A stretch of DNA of 64,000 bases from contig NZ_CP131935.1 of NCBI RefSeq assembly GCF_030704305.1, positions 3,038,001 to 3,102,000 of the forward strand. Direction: 5' to 3'. Both the position numbers and the translations under genes were made by a program. Shown here piece by piece: positions 33,871-46,467 of the stretch. Origin of the DNA: Massilia sp. R2A-15 (lineage in GTDB: Bacteria; Pseudomonadota; Gammaproteobacteria; Burkholderiales; Burkholderiaceae_D). The first letter of the stretch is position 1, and every line of letters starts with the position of its first letter. The notes under the pieces were generated by a model that did not search any database, was not told the DNA's origin, and worked only from the letters and a program-made list of their open reading frames with translations.

Positions 33871-36633
33871 ATGACTCAAGAAAAAATTATCGCGCGCTCC
33901 CTGCGCCTGATGTTCGCCGGCAGCATCGCGCTCGGCGCAATCGCCGCCCAGGCGCAAACCGCGGAAGCGCCAATGCAGCGCGTGCAGATCACCGGCTCGT
34001 CGATCAAGCGCGCCCAGGCCGAAGGCGCGCTGCCAGTGCAGACCCTGACGCGTGAAGACATCCAGAAGCTCGGCGTCACCAACACCGAGCAGCTGCTCAC
34101 CTCGGTCAGCTCGAACACCATGGTCGGCGCGACCAACGCGGCCCAGGGCGCCGGCTCGTCGACCTACGGCGAATCGACCGCGAGCCTGCGCGGCATCGGC
34201 GCGTCCAAGACGCTGGTGCTGGTCAACGGCCGCCGCCTGGCCAACTACGCCACCGACGGCACCGCCGTCGACGTCAACTCGATCCCGCTCGCTGCCGTGG
34301 ACCACGTCGAAGTGCTGAAAGACGGCGCTTCGGGCGTGTACGGTTCCGACGCCATCGGCGGCGTGATCAACTTCATCCTGCGCGATAACTTCCAGGGCGT
34401 CGAGGCGAGCACCTACGCCAGCGGCACCAAGGACGGCGGCGGCGCCACCGGCAAGGCCAGCATCATCGCCGGCTTCGGCGACTTCGACGAAGACCGCTAC
34501 AACATCACCGTGTCGGCCGACGTCGGCAAGGACAATGCCCTGTACGGCCGCCAGCGCCGCTACGCCCAGAACAACTGGACCAACGACGGCCGCTTCGACA
34601 ACAGCGCGACCCCGAGCGGCAACCTGACCACCTTCGTGCCGACCACGCAGACCAACGCAATGGGTATCGTGCCGAACTCGCTGGCCAGCCTGGGCAGCTC
34701 GATCGGCAATCCGCTCTCGCCAAACAACTGCGCCGCCAACGGCAGCGGCTTCGACGCCAACTTCGGCCCGAACACCGCATGCCGCTACAACTCGGCGCCG
34801 CTGGTGCCGCTGGCGCCGCAAGTGGCGCGCGCCAACCTGGCCGGCAGCCTGCGCTTCAAGCTCAACGACAGCGCCGAGCTGTTCATGGAAGGCTTCCACT
34901 CGCGCCAGAAGACCGTCACGATCGAGCAGGCTTCCCCATACAGCAACAGCTTCCTCGAAAGCGACACCGCCTTCGCCAAGCAGAACGTGTACCCGGCGAT
35001 CATCCTGGCGCCAAGCAGCCCGTTCTACCCTGCCGCCTACATCGCGTCGAAGAAGCCATCCGAAGCCGGCAAGCCGGTCACGGTCAGCTACCGCGCGGTC
35101 GACGCCGGCGGACGCTCGCATGAAGACATCGCCGACCAGACCCACCTGGTGATCGGCACCCGCGGCACCGTCAAGGGCTACGACTACGATGTGGCCTACA
35201 CCCACAACGCGTCCGACGTCACCGAGACCACCACCGGCGGCTACCAGAACAACGTGCAGCTGGTTCAACTGCTGAGCAACAACCCGGCGTTCAACCCGTA
35301 CACCCAATACCAGACCCCGGCCCTGGCCGCGCAGATCCGCGCGACCAACTACAACGGCCAGATGGTCAACTCGACCCTGACCAACGATTCGCTGGCCGCG
35401 CGCGTGTCCGGCGACCTGTACCAGCTGCCAGCCGGCGCCGCCAAGTTCGCGCTGGGCGGCTCGATCAGCGACGAGAGCCTGAAGTTCAATCCAAGCGTGG
35501 CCTACCAGTCGGGCGACATCTCGGGCTACGGCGGCCAGGCGCTGCCGCTGTCGGCGTCGCGCAACTCGCAGGCCCTGTTCGGCGAAGTGATCGTGCCGGT
35601 GCTGAAGACGCTCGAAGCCGACCTGGCCGTGCGCACCGACCGCTACCCGGACGCCAAGGCGACCAATCCGAAGATCAGCCTGCGCTACCAGCCGGTGTCG
35701 CAGCTGCTGGTGCGCGCCTCGTACGGCAAGGGCTTCCGCGTCGCCGCGCTGCCTGAGCTGAACACCCCGGTCTCGACCGGCACCACCGCCACCTTCGTCG
35801 ATCCGGCGACCGGCGAGCGCGCCCAGTTCAACACGGTCTACGGCGGCAACGCCAACCTGAAGCCGGAGAAATCGGAGCAGTCCTCGGTCGGCTTCGTGGT
35901 CGATCCGGTCAAGGGCCTGTCGGTCGCGCTGGACTTCTGGAAGATCAACGTCAACAACCTGGTCACCACCTTCGATCCGGAATTCCTGGTCGACCAGGCC
36001 GCCAACGGCGTGGCCGCGTACCAGCCGTTCGTGCAGCGTGACGCCAACGGCAACATCGCGAAGATCATCAACACCAACATCAACGCGAACTCGCTCAAGA
36101 CCCAGGGCATCGACCTCGACGTGCGCTACGCGCTGCCGAAGAGCGCCACCTTCGGCAACTTCAGCACCCGCCTGAACGGCACCTACGTCACCAAGTTCGA
36201 CGAGACCCTGATCGACGGCACCGTGCAGAAGAGCGTGGCGGCGACGCTGACCCCGGACGGCCAGAAGCTGAACGCGGTCGCCAACGGCGGCATCATCTTC
36301 CGCTGGAAGCACCAGCTGTCGTTCGACTGGAAGTACAAGGCGTATGGCCTGAACCTGACCCAGAACTTCCAGTCGGGCTACTACGACAACGCGCGCGCCG
36401 ATTCCGCTACCGGTACCGACGCCCAGCACGTTGGCGCGTTCTCGACCTGGGACCTGCAGGGCACCTTCACCGGCTTCAAGCAGCTGGTGGTGCGCGGCGG
36501 CGTGAAGAACCTGTTCAACCGTCAGCCGCCTGCGGCCCTGACGGCTGGCCAGTACTTCCAGTCCGGCTACGATCCTAGCTACTACGACGCCCACGGCGCC
36601 ACCGGCTACCTGAGCGCTACCTACAAGTTCTAA
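33871..36633 (+). CDS. TonB-dependent outer-membrane receptor
   Basis: A protein of 920 residues with a signal peptide ending AIAAQAQ, then MQRVQITGSSIKRAQAEGALPVQTLTREDIQKLG, a plug domain with LRGIGASKTLVLVNGRRLANY and VEVLKDGASGVYGSDAIGGVINF, and a long beta-barrel ending in YKF. This fits the large TonB receptors with a 22-strand barrel used by oligotrophs for peptides, carbohydrates or siderophores. The ligand is not inferable; there is no linked transporter or enzyme. A repeat and terminator follow. Confidence 0.93.
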   Translation: MTQEKIIARSLRLMFAGSIALGAIAAQAQTAEAPMQRVQITGSSIKRAQAEGALPVQTLTREDIQKLGVTNTEQLLTSVSSNTMVGATNAAQGAGSSTYGESTASLRGIGASKTLVLVNGRRLANYATDGTAVDVNSIPLAAVDHVEVLKDGASGVYGSDAIGGVINFILRDNFQGVEASTYASGTKDGGGATGKASIIAGFGDFDEDRYNITVSADVGKDNALYGRQRRYAQNNWTNDGRFDNSATPSGNLTTFVPTTQTNAMGIVPNSLASLGSSIGNPLSPNNCAANGSGFDANFGPNTACRYNSAPLVPLAPQVARANLAGSLRFKLNDSAELFMEGFHSRQKTVTIEQASPYSNSFLESDTAFAKQNVYPAIILAPSSPFYPAAYIASKKPSEAGKPVTVSYRAVDAGGRSHEDIADQTHLVIGTRGTVKGYDYDVAYTHNASDVTETTTGGYQNNVQLVQLLSNNPAFNPYTQYQTPALAAQIRATNYNGQMVNSTLTNDSLAARVSGDLYQLPAGAAKFALGGSISDESLKFNPSVAYQSGDISGYGGQALPLSASRNSQALFGEVIVPVLKTLEADLAVRTDRYPDAKATNPKISLRYQPVSQLLVRASYGKGFRVAALPELNTPVSTGTTATFVDPATGERAQFNTVYGGNANLKPEKSEQSSVGFVVDPVKGLSVALDFWKINVNNLVTTFDPEFLVDQAANGVAAYQPFVQRDANGNIAKIINTNINANSLKTQGIDLDVRYALPKSATFGNFSTRLNGTYVTKFDETLIDGTVQKSVAATLTPDGQKLNAVANGGIIFRWKHQLSFDWKYKAYGLNLTQNFQSGYYDNARADSATGTDAQHVGAFSTWDLQGTFTGFKQLVVRGGVKNLFNRQPPAALTAGQYFQSGYDPSYYDAHGATGYLSATYKF

Positions 36634-36648
36634 GTCAGCTGATGCGAG

Positions 36649-36675
36649 GGGGTCTGGTCCTGCGGACCTGATCCC
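36649..36675. repeat. GGGGTC palindromic element after the TonB receptor gene
   Basis: One asymmetric copy (GGGGTCTGGTCC half first) ten to forty bases downstream of the receptor stop, directly ahead of an intrinsic terminator. Confidence 0.9.
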
Positions 36676-36685
36676 ATCTTCGAAA

Positions 36686-36716
36686 GGCCCCGTGCTCGCG
36701 CCCGGGGCCTTTTTTC
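36686..36716 (+). terminator. Intrinsic terminator of the TonB receptor gene
   Basis: A GGCCCC/GGGGCC stem, interrupted by a loop with GTGCTCGCGC, then six T. Confidence 0.85.
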
Positions 36717-36727
36717 TATGGGTGTCA

Positions 36728-36799
36728 GTCCTGCGAAGGCAGGAATCCATGCCGACTTTGCGCAGATTCAGCATAGGCTCCTGCCTGCGCAGGAGCGAC
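36728..36799. repeat. CCTGCGAAGGCAGGAA family repeat
   Basis: TCCTGCGAAGGCAGGAATCC and a diverged inverted partner CTCCTGCCTGCGCAGGAG. This is the same family as at 28560-28630. Confidence 0.8.
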
Positions 36800-36895
36800 T
36801 GCTCGCACGTTAGCGCTGAGCTTTTTTCGATGCATACGCGGTTTCGCGCCAATCAGGCAAATTAGAATAGCGTTTTTGACCAGGGCACAGGATAT

Positions 36896-37645
36896 ATGCA
36901 CAAGCCAGGTTTCAAACTACTCTTCGCCGCGATTGCCGCGGCCACTTCCCTGCACGCCGGCGCGGCGGTCACCAACGTCGATCTGGGCGCCCCGCTGCCG
37001 CGCTTCGCGCTGCTGCATGAAGGCACCCACCACTACCTGCGCTACGTGAAATCGGGCGACATCAATGCGCCGATCGACATCTGGGCACGCACGGTGCGCT
37101 TCGAGAAAAATGCGCTGCACATCACGCAGCGCTGGGATGGCGTCAATCCGCCATCGACCCGCACGCTCGATTCGTGGTTCGACGCGGGCACCTTCCGCCC
37201 GCGCACGCACGAGACGGTCAGCGAACGCGATGGCAAGCGCCTGGTCGCGGGCTTCGCATTCGCGCCGGACAAGGTCACTGGCATCAAGGAGCTGGCGGAG
37301 AATTCGCAGAAGGACCTGGCAGTCGATTCGCCGGAGCCGACCTTCAACTTCGAGACCGACATCGAAACGCTGCAGACGCTGCCGCTGGCCGCGGGCTACG
37401 AGGCCAGCATCAACTTCTACCATCCGGGCGGGCGTACGGCGCCGCAGCGTTATCTGTTCAAGGTGACGGGATCGGCGACGATCGCGGGACCGGGCGGGCC
37501 GGTGGAGTGCTGGACGGTGACGACCGACTACAACCGGCCTGGCCCGGTGTCGACGTTCTGGTTCGCCAAGGCGACGCAGCTGATGGTGCGCCAGGAAAGC
37601 GTTATGGCTGATGGCAAGGTGCTGGTCAAGACGCTAATCGACTGA
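36896..37645 (+). CDS. Predicted periplasmic protein of unknown function
   Basis: A protein of 249 residues with a signal peptide (MHKPGFKLLFAAIAAATSLHAGA). The mature part shows beta-strand-rich text such as HEGTHHYLRYVKSGDINAPIDIWARTVRFE, DSWFDAGTFRPRTHETVSERDGKRLVAGFAF and CWTVTTDYNRPGPVSTFWFAKATQLMVRQE. The pattern (RYVK… FWFAK… VRQE) resembles secreted DUF3108-like proteins, but that is a weak assignment. Monocistronic; it overlaps a convergent regulator gene by 20 bases. Confidence 0.75.
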   Translation: MHKPGFKLLFAAIAAATSLHAGAAVTNVDLGAPLPRFALLHEGTHHYLRYVKSGDINAPIDIWARTVRFEKNALHITQRWDGVNPPSTRTLDSWFDAGTFRPRTHETVSERDGKRLVAGFAFAPDKVTGIKELAENSQKDLAVDSPEPTFNFETDIETLQTLPLAAGYEASINFYHPGGRTAPQRYLFKVTGSATIAGPGGPVECWTVTTDYNRPGPVSTFWFAKATQLMVRQESVMADGKVLVKTLID

Positions 37646-37895
37646 GCTCGGGATCCAGCTGGACCAGTGCGCGATCAAGCGCATCAGGGCTGATCCCGGC
37701 GGCGGCAGCAATGCCGCCAAGTTCGCCATATGCATCGACCAGCGACCGTAAACCGAGCAAACCACCAGTGCGCTCGACCGGATCGGCGAGGCATGCGATT
37801 GCCATCTTCAGATATTCGGCCGCAAGGTCTGGATCAGCGGCCAGCTCCTCGATTTCGCGTTCTCGATGTGAGACCGCTCCTATAAACTTGTTCAT
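37626..37895 (-). CDS. HigA-like antitoxin/HTH protein without adjacent toxin
   Basis: Start chosen at ATG 37895 because GAGG lies just upstream; ATG 37922 would add nine residues. About 89 residues: DPDLAAEYLKMAIACLADPVERTGGLLGLRSLVDAYGELGGIAAAAGISPDALDRAL. This is the compact helix-turn-helix seen in putative addiction-module antidote proteins. The usual HigB/RelE-type toxin gene is not present on either side, so it is a solitary antitoxin or a regulator. Its end overlaps the convergent 36896-37645 gene. Confidence 0.75.
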   Translation of the reverse strand: MNKFIGAVSHREREIEELAADPDLAAEYLKMAIACLADPVERTGGLLGLRSLVDAYGELGGIAAAAGISPDALDRALVQLDPELSRLAS

Positions 37896-38043
37896 GGTTG
37901 CCTCGATTTCCATTCGGCCCAATACGTTTTTGCACGCTGAATGTCTGCGGTTTGGCGACGTTTATCGCCGCCGCACAACAAGATTACAACGAGTGCGCCG
38001 TAACGACCAAAATATATTCGATATCCAGGCCCGCATGGAAAAT

Positions 38044-38070
38044 GGGGTCAGGTCCGCCGGACCTGACCCC
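38044..38070. repeat. Fully palindromic GGGGTC element next to ftsB
   Basis: GGGGTCAGGTCCG and its mirror, with a central C; 24 bases downstream of the ftsB stop on the minus strand. It probably helps end the pyrG-ftsB transcript. Confidence 0.9.
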
Positions 38071-38093
38071 GAATTTGTCGCGGCGGCGAGAAA

Positions 38094-38447
38094 TTAATGC
38101 GCGGCTTTGGCGGCCGCGGGCTTTTCCGGCGGCGGTGGCGGCAGCGGTGTCTTCGACTCGGCAGGCTTGCCGTTTTCATCGAGCACCTGGACGAAGATTT
38201 CGTTCGACTTGATCATCCCAAGCTCGTAACGCGCGCGCTCCTCGACCGCGCCGGTGCCGTCCTTCAGGTCGCGCACTTCGGAGTCGAGCTTGGCGTTGCG
38301 CGCCTTCAGTTCTTCGGTCTTCTTGCGGGCCTCGGCGACCTGGGTCTCGAGGTCAGACACTTTCAGCCAGCCGCCCTTCTTCCCCAGCCACAGGGGGTAC
38401 TGGATCAGCAGCAGCAAGGCACAAAGGACAAGCGTAATCAGGCGCAT
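38094..38447 (-). CDS. ftsB: Cell division protein FtsB
   Basis: Start at ATG 38447 ([27 protein letters not shown]), a signal-anchor membrane helix as in FtsB; 117 residues. A coiled coil follows ([35 protein letters not shown]), then [25 protein letters not shown]. The C-terminal tail is Pro/Ala-rich. FtsB forms a complex with FtsL and FtsQ and activates septal wall synthesis. It is the last gene of the pyrG-kdsA-eno-ftsB unit, its usual place. Confidence 0.94.
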   Translation of the reverse strand: MRLITLVLCALLLLIQYPLWLGKKGGWLKVSDLETQVAEARKKTEELKARNAKLDSEVRDLKDGTGAVEERARYELGMIKSNEIFVQVLDENGKPAESKTPLPPPPPEKPAAAKAAH

Positions 38448-38489
38448 GGATGTAGAAACCGGCCAGCGGGGCTGGCCGGTTGCAGGCAA

Positions 38490-39803
<1,314 letters not shown>

Positions 39804-39819
39804 TCAGGCGCAGTAAAAA

Positions 39820-39844
39820 GGGTCTGCCCCGCGGGGGCAGACCC
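39820..39844. repeat. GGGTCTGCCCC palindrome between kdsA and eno
   Basis: GGGTCTGCCCC, a three-base centre, and GGGGCAGACCC: a second, related palindrome type (also at 63193-63218). It could partly terminate or stabilise the operon transcript between the two genes. Confidence 0.85.
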
Positions 39845-39860
39845 TGGTGTAGCTGGTCGC

Positions 39861-42442
<2,582 letters not shown>

Positions 42443-42531
42443 TTAATCCGTGCCAGGCTTCCGCAAGCCAAGGCAAAAAACCACGGCCGGCGGCCTGGGC
42501 TGGGGGCGCGGCGGCAGGCCGGCGGCGCCGC

Positions 42532-44523
42532 TCAAGGGGGTGCAACAGCGCCCGCGCCGGCCTGTCCGGGACGCGGCGCGGCGAGGAACTTCGCGAAAAA
42601 TTGCTCCAGCCTGGCGTACACCTTCTGCCGGTTCGCCGACAGATAAAAGCCGTGGCCCTCTCCGCTCACCTGCATGTATTCAGGGGGATTGCCGGCCGCG
42701 TCCAGGGCGGCGCGCATCGCCTTGCCCTGCGCGACCGGGGTGACGTCGTCGGCGCTGCCATGGATCAGCAGGACGGGCACCTTGATCTGGCCGGCCAGCG
42801 CCACCGGAGATTGCTGGCGTTGCTGGGCGGCGTCGTCACCGATATAGCGCTTCAACAGGGCGGCGCCGTCCACTACCGCATCTTTTTCCGAAAATTTGTT
42901 GTTGTACAACATTTCAAGATCGTACACACCGGCATAGCCGACCACGCATTTGAACAGCTTCGGCGCGCGCGCCGGCAGCATCATCGCCGAATACGCGCCG
43001 AAACTGGCGCCAAAGACGCAGATCCGCGCGGGGTCGGCAAATCCCTGGTCGATCGCCCACTGCACGCCGTCGATCAGGTCCGTCTGAATCTTGCCACCCC
43101 ATTCCTGGTAGCCGGACTTGATGAAGGCGTCGCCGCGCCCGCCGGAACCGCGGAAATTGACTTGCAGCACCGCGTAGCCGCGGCTGGCAAGAAACTGGGC
43201 GTCGGTGTCGAAATACCATGCATCGGCAACGCCATGCGGCCCGCCGTGGGGCAGCAGCACCATCGGCAACGGACCGCCGCCCGCCACGTTCGGCCGGGTC
43301 AGGAAACCGTGCAGGCTGAGTCCGTCGCGCGCCTTGAATTCGACCGGGATGCGCGGCGCCATGTCGGCCGGTTCGATATTTTCCAGCCCGCCGAACAGGA
43401 AATCTGCGCGGTTGGTGGCGGCGTCGTACAGGTAGAACGAACCGGGGTCGCGGTCGCTGCGCACGGAAAACAAGGTTTTCTGCCGATCCTGGCTGGAATT
43501 GAGCAAGGTGACGAAGCCGGCGGGAAACTGCTCGGCCAGCCGGCGGTGCAGTTGCGCCAGCGCCGAGCCGGCGTCGAGGTAATGCAGCTCGAGCTTGTCA
43601 CCGCCGAGCCAGCCGAGCGGCTCCGCCTTGTCGCTGCCGGCGCCCACCAGCGCGACATTGAACTGCGGGTCGGCGCCCACGGTGCTGACCACACCGGTAT
43701 CGACGTCGGTGCGGGTCAGGGTCTCCGGCGCGCCGCCGAGCGAAGCGAGCGCATAGAACGCTCGGTTGTCCATCGCGAAGGCGACCGGCCTGGAGTGCGC
43801 CTCGCCCACGCTGGTCCGATCTGGCTCCCAGGTCCAGGTGTTGAGATCGAATTTCAGGAACATGGCGTAGCCGTTGCGCGTTGCGCCGTAGGCAAAGCGC
43901 GGCTGCTCGTCGTGATCGAGCACCATCGACAAGCCCGGAACGGGCAAACGCAGCAGTTCCTTGCGCGCGCCTGTGACGCTGTCGACTTCGTACAGTTCGC
44001 TCGTTTTCCGGTCGAAATTGTAGGCATTCAGGTACACGCGATTGTCGAGCCTGGCCGGCACGCCGGCAATCCAGGCCATCCCCATGTCGCGGCCGCCCCG
44101 GCGCAGGAAGCCATACAGGTATTGCTGGTTGCTGCCATCGACGTTGGCCGAGACGATTTCTCCGGTCGGGGTGGGCTCTTCGCGGTCGCCGAAATCGCGC
44201 GCCTTGCCGACCACCAGGCGGGTGCTGCTGACCCATTGATATTCGCCCGGCACTTCGAACCTGTCGAGCTTGATACCGGTGACGATCTTGCGGTCCTCGA
44301 CGCGGATGATGGCGAGCATCGGTGTGCCGCTGCCCCACAGCGCCGGCTGCGTCGTGCTGACGGCGATGTGCTTGCCGTCCGGCGACAGGATCGGGTCGCG
44401 GTAGCTGTCCTCGGCAATGAAATGCGCGATCGGGATCAGCCCGGGCGTGGGCGCCGCGCCGCACGCCAAGGGCGCTACCACGGCAACGACGAGTACCGCG
44501 ATGCGGCGAACTAAATCGGACAT
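42532..44523 (-). CDS. Secreted prolyl-oligopeptidase-family (S9) peptidase
   Basis: A protein of 663 residues with a signal peptide (RRIAVLVVAVVAPLACGAA), a beta-propeller N-terminal part (SPDGKHIAVSTTQPALWGSG and similar) and a C-terminal alpha/beta hydrolase domain. Catalytic motifs are VLLPHGGPHGVADAWYFD (oxyanion), GASFGAYSAMMLPARAP (Ser), HGSADDVTPVAQG (Asp) and GEGHGF (His). It should cleave short peptides in the periplasm. Monocistronic. Confidence 0.9.
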   Translation of the reverse strand: MSDLVRRIAVLVVAVVAPLACGAAPTPGLIPIAHFIAEDSYRDPILSPDGKHIAVSTTQPALWGSGTPMLAIIRVEDRKIVTGIKLDRFEVPGEYQWVSSTRLVVGKARDFGDREEPTPTGEIVSANVDGSNQQYLYGFLRRGGRDMGMAWIAGVPARLDNRVYLNAYNFDRKTSELYEVDSVTGARKELLRLPVPGLSMVLDHDEQPRFAYGATRNGYAMFLKFDLNTWTWEPDRTSVGEAHSRPVAFAMDNRAFYALASLGGAPETLTRTDVDTGVVSTVGADPQFNVALVGAGSDKAEPLGWLGGDKLELHYLDAGSALAQLHRRLAEQFPAGFVTLLNSSQDRQKTLFSVRSDRDPGSFYLYDAATNRADFLFGGLENIEPADMAPRIPVEFKARDGLSLHGFLTRPNVAGGGPLPMVLLPHGGPHGVADAWYFDTDAQFLASRGYAVLQVNFRGSGGRGDAFIKSGYQEWGGKIQTDLIDGVQWAIDQGFADPARICVFGASFGAYSAMMLPARAPKLFKCVVGYAGVYDLEMLYNNKFSEKDAVVDGAALLKRYIGDDAAQQRQQSPVALAGQIKVPVLLIHGSADDVTPVAQGKAMRAALDAAGNPPEYMQVSGEGHGFYLSANRQKVYARLEQFFAKFLAAPRPGQAGAGAVAPP

Positions 44524-44730
44524 GACTCTCCTCGAACGGCGCGCAAGCGCGACAATGAGTTGCGAAACATCAATATTACTATGAGTTAATTAAATTTTTC
44601 CTAACTCACACCGCCATTACGAGAATTTTTTGTCATCGCATCATCGCGCGCCGACCGGTTCAGTGTGCGCGAGCGAACAGACCCGATGGCGCGCGCGGGC
44701 CATGCTGTCTTTTTTACCACGGAGGCCAAC

Positions 44731-45132
44731 ATGTCCTATTTGAATCGCGACACGCTCGGAATGTATTCGAACAAGAATCACAAGGGGCCGGGCCCTGAAC
44801 TGATGGGCGCCGACACCCTCATTGGCGACCACGTCCACAACCTGAAGAACGAGCACCTGGGTGAGATCAAGGAAATCATGCTTGACATGCGCAGCGGCAA
44901 GATCGCCTATGTGGTGATGTCGAGCGGCGGCGTGCTGGGCATCGGCGACAAGCTGTTCGCGGTGCCTTGGGCGGCGCTGACGCTCGACACCGCCAACCAT
45001 CGGATGACGATGAACATGGACAAGGAAAAGATCGACGCCGCTCCGGGCTTCGACAAGGACAACTGGCCGAACATGGCCGACCAGACCTGGGCCAGCCAGA
45101 TTCACGGCTACTACGGCACCAGCGGCGTGTAA
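44731..45132 (+). CDS. PRC-barrel domain protein
   Basis: The start is ATG 44731, with GGAGG seven bases upstream; a longer frame starts at 44665 without such a site. There are 133 residues. The PRC-barrel is seen in LIGDHVHNLKNEHLGEIKEIMLDMRSGKIAYVVMSSGGVLGIGDKLFAVPWAALTLD. Small proteins of this type are stress-related or bind RNA/partners; exact role unknown. The leader is AT-rich and the gene is followed directly by an IS insertion. Confidence 0.9.
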   Translation: MSYLNRDTLGMYSNKNHKGPGPELMGADTLIGDHVHNLKNEHLGEIKEIMLDMRSGKIAYVVMSSGGVLGIGDKLFAVPWAALTLDTANHRMTMNMDKEKIDAAPGFDKDNWPNMADQTWASQIHGYYGTSGV

Positions 45133-45210
45133 GCGCTGCGCCGATCCGTTCAGCGGCGGCGACAAGCCCGGGGTCAGGTCTGAGATGCACCGGTTTGGTG
45201 GACAGGTTAA

Positions 45211-46104
45211 TTAGCAACACATGTGCTGCGCCTGGACCTGCGCCGGCGTTTTGTAGCCGAGCGATTGATGAAGTCGGATTGTATTGTAGTACACCTCAAT
45301 ATGATCTTTGACGGCGGCAACTGCGGCAGCGTGATCTTCATACACGAAGTGATGCGTCAACTCGTTCTTCAGGTTCGAGAAGAAGCTCTCCGCAACCGCG
45401 TTATCGTGACAGTTCCCTTTGCGGCTCATGCTCGCAATTGCGCCCTTCGACTCGAGGTAGTCGCGAAACTTCTTCGAGCCGTAAGGCGATCCCTGATCCG
45501 TGTGGCAAACGAGCCCTGGCGGCGGGCGATATCGCTCCATGGCCGCTTCGATCGTCTGCACGGCCAGGGCGGCGGTCTGGCTCGTTCCCATCGCCCAGCC
45601 AATGACAGCGTGCGTGGACAAATCCAGGAATATCGACAGATGGCTTATCCCCGTCCGCGTGGTGATTTGCGTCATGTCGCCCACCCACACGCGGTTTGGA
45701 ACGGCGACCTTGAATTTCCGGTTCACCAGATTCGGGGCTGGCGGTTCTTTTTGTTGCGGTGCTGGTTTGCTTTGCAGTCGTTGGGTTCGAAGCGTCTGAA
45801 TGCCGGCGCAACGTCGTAGACGTGCCACTCGATTTCGCCCGCATGGATTTTTTTCCGCGCGTAGCACCCGCCACATCTTGATGACGCCTGCAGCGCGCCG
45901 GTGTTCCGCGTCGATCTCGTGAAGCCTCGCAATCAAGGCGATGTCCGCGCTATCGCGCGGGCTCATAGGGCGACAGCGCGAGGCATGGTAGCCGCTTCGG
46001 CTTACGCCAAGTAAGCGGCACATCAGCCCGACCGGATACATCTCGGCATGCTCGCGAATGAAGGCGTACCTCAGCGCTATCGGCGCATGAAGTACGCCTC
46101 GGCT
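45211..46104 (-). CDS. IS3-family transposase OrfB (made as OrfAB by -1 frameshift)
   Basis: Integrase catalytic core in the frame -1 to OrfA. Asp in VWVGDMTQITTRTG, Asp in CHTDQGSPYGSKKF and Glu in NCHDNAVAESFFSNLKNE give the DDE triad. The helix-turn-helix MCRLLGVSRSGYHA precedes it, and it ends QVQAQHMCC. A run of seven A before GCC (46104-46110 on the + strand as T) lets the ribosome slip into this frame. Start given is the approximate frameshift point. Confidence 0.93.
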   Translation of the reverse strand, partial: SRGVLHAPIALRYAFIREHAEMYPVGLMCRLLGVSRSGYHASRCRPMSPRDSADIALIARLHEIDAEHRRAAGVIKMWRVLRAEKNPCGRNRVARLRRCAGIQTLRTQRLQSKPAPQQKEPPAPNLVNRKFKVAVPNRVWVGDMTQITTRTGISHLSIFLDLSTHAVIGWAMGTSQTAALAVQTIEAAMERYRPPPGLVCHTDQGSPYGSKKFRDYLESKGAIASMSRKGNCHDNAVAESFFSNLKNELTHHFVYEDHAAAVAAVKDHIEVYYNTIRLHQSLGYKTPAQVQAQHMCC

Positions 46105-46388
46105 TTTTTTAGAATTTCGAGCTCCAGTGCCAGGCGAAGATTCTCCTTGCGAAGCCGAGTCAGCTCGTCTTCCTCGCCAGCTGGCGGGCGCCCAGGCGGT
46201 CGAAACGCCAAGTCCGGGCCGACCAAGTCGACCCGCTTCGCCCATTTATAAAGCTGATTTCGACGCACGCCGAGCTCTCGCGCCAGCGCCGCGGCGTTAT
46301 CGCATTGCTTCAGACGTTCAACCGCTTGGAGCTTGAACTCCGGGCTAAAGACCTGGTTTTCAGATGATTTTACGAGTTTGGTATCCAT
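46077..46388 (-). CDS. IS3-family transposase OrfA
   Basis: A protein of 103 residues with the helix-turn-helix FSPEFKLQAVERLKQCDNAAALARELGVRRNQLYKW and a leucine-zipper-like end (LTRLRKENLRLALELEILKKAEAYF). It binds the IS ends and, when extended by frameshifting, forms the full transposase. The stop lies about 25 bases beyond the slippery A run. Confidence 0.93.
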   Translation of the reverse strand: MDTKLVKSSENQVFSPEFKLQAVERLKQCDNAAALARELGVRRNQLYKWAKRVDLVGPDLAFRPPGRPPAGEEDELTRLRKENLRLALELEILKKAEAYFMRR

Positions 46389-46467
46389 GGAACGTATTGT
46401 CCCCTATTTGGATGTCCACCAAACTCGGTACATCTCAGGTCCGCAGCACCAGTCCCCCGCCTTCCAC

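Larger units (their letters stand above)
45181..46437 (-). mobile_element. IS3-family insertion sequence, inserted into a GGGGTC palindrome
   Basis: Length 1,257 bases. The ends are inverted repeats: TGAGATGCACCGGTTTGGTG at 45181 and its near-mirror ending at 46437, 24-25 bases with terminal TG/CA. Flanks are a 4-base direct repeat GGTC at 45177-45180 and 46438-46441. The left flank GGGGTCAGGTC and right flank GGTCCGCAGCACCAG together restore one palindromic element, which shows the exact insertion point. Both reading frames and the slippery site look intact, so the element may be active. Confidence 0.95.

Noticed and set aside
33865..36852. A 995-codon open frame on the minus strand across the first TonB receptor
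   Set aside because: Antisense to a receptor with signal peptide, plug and barrel end. The mirror frame has no recognisable domain.
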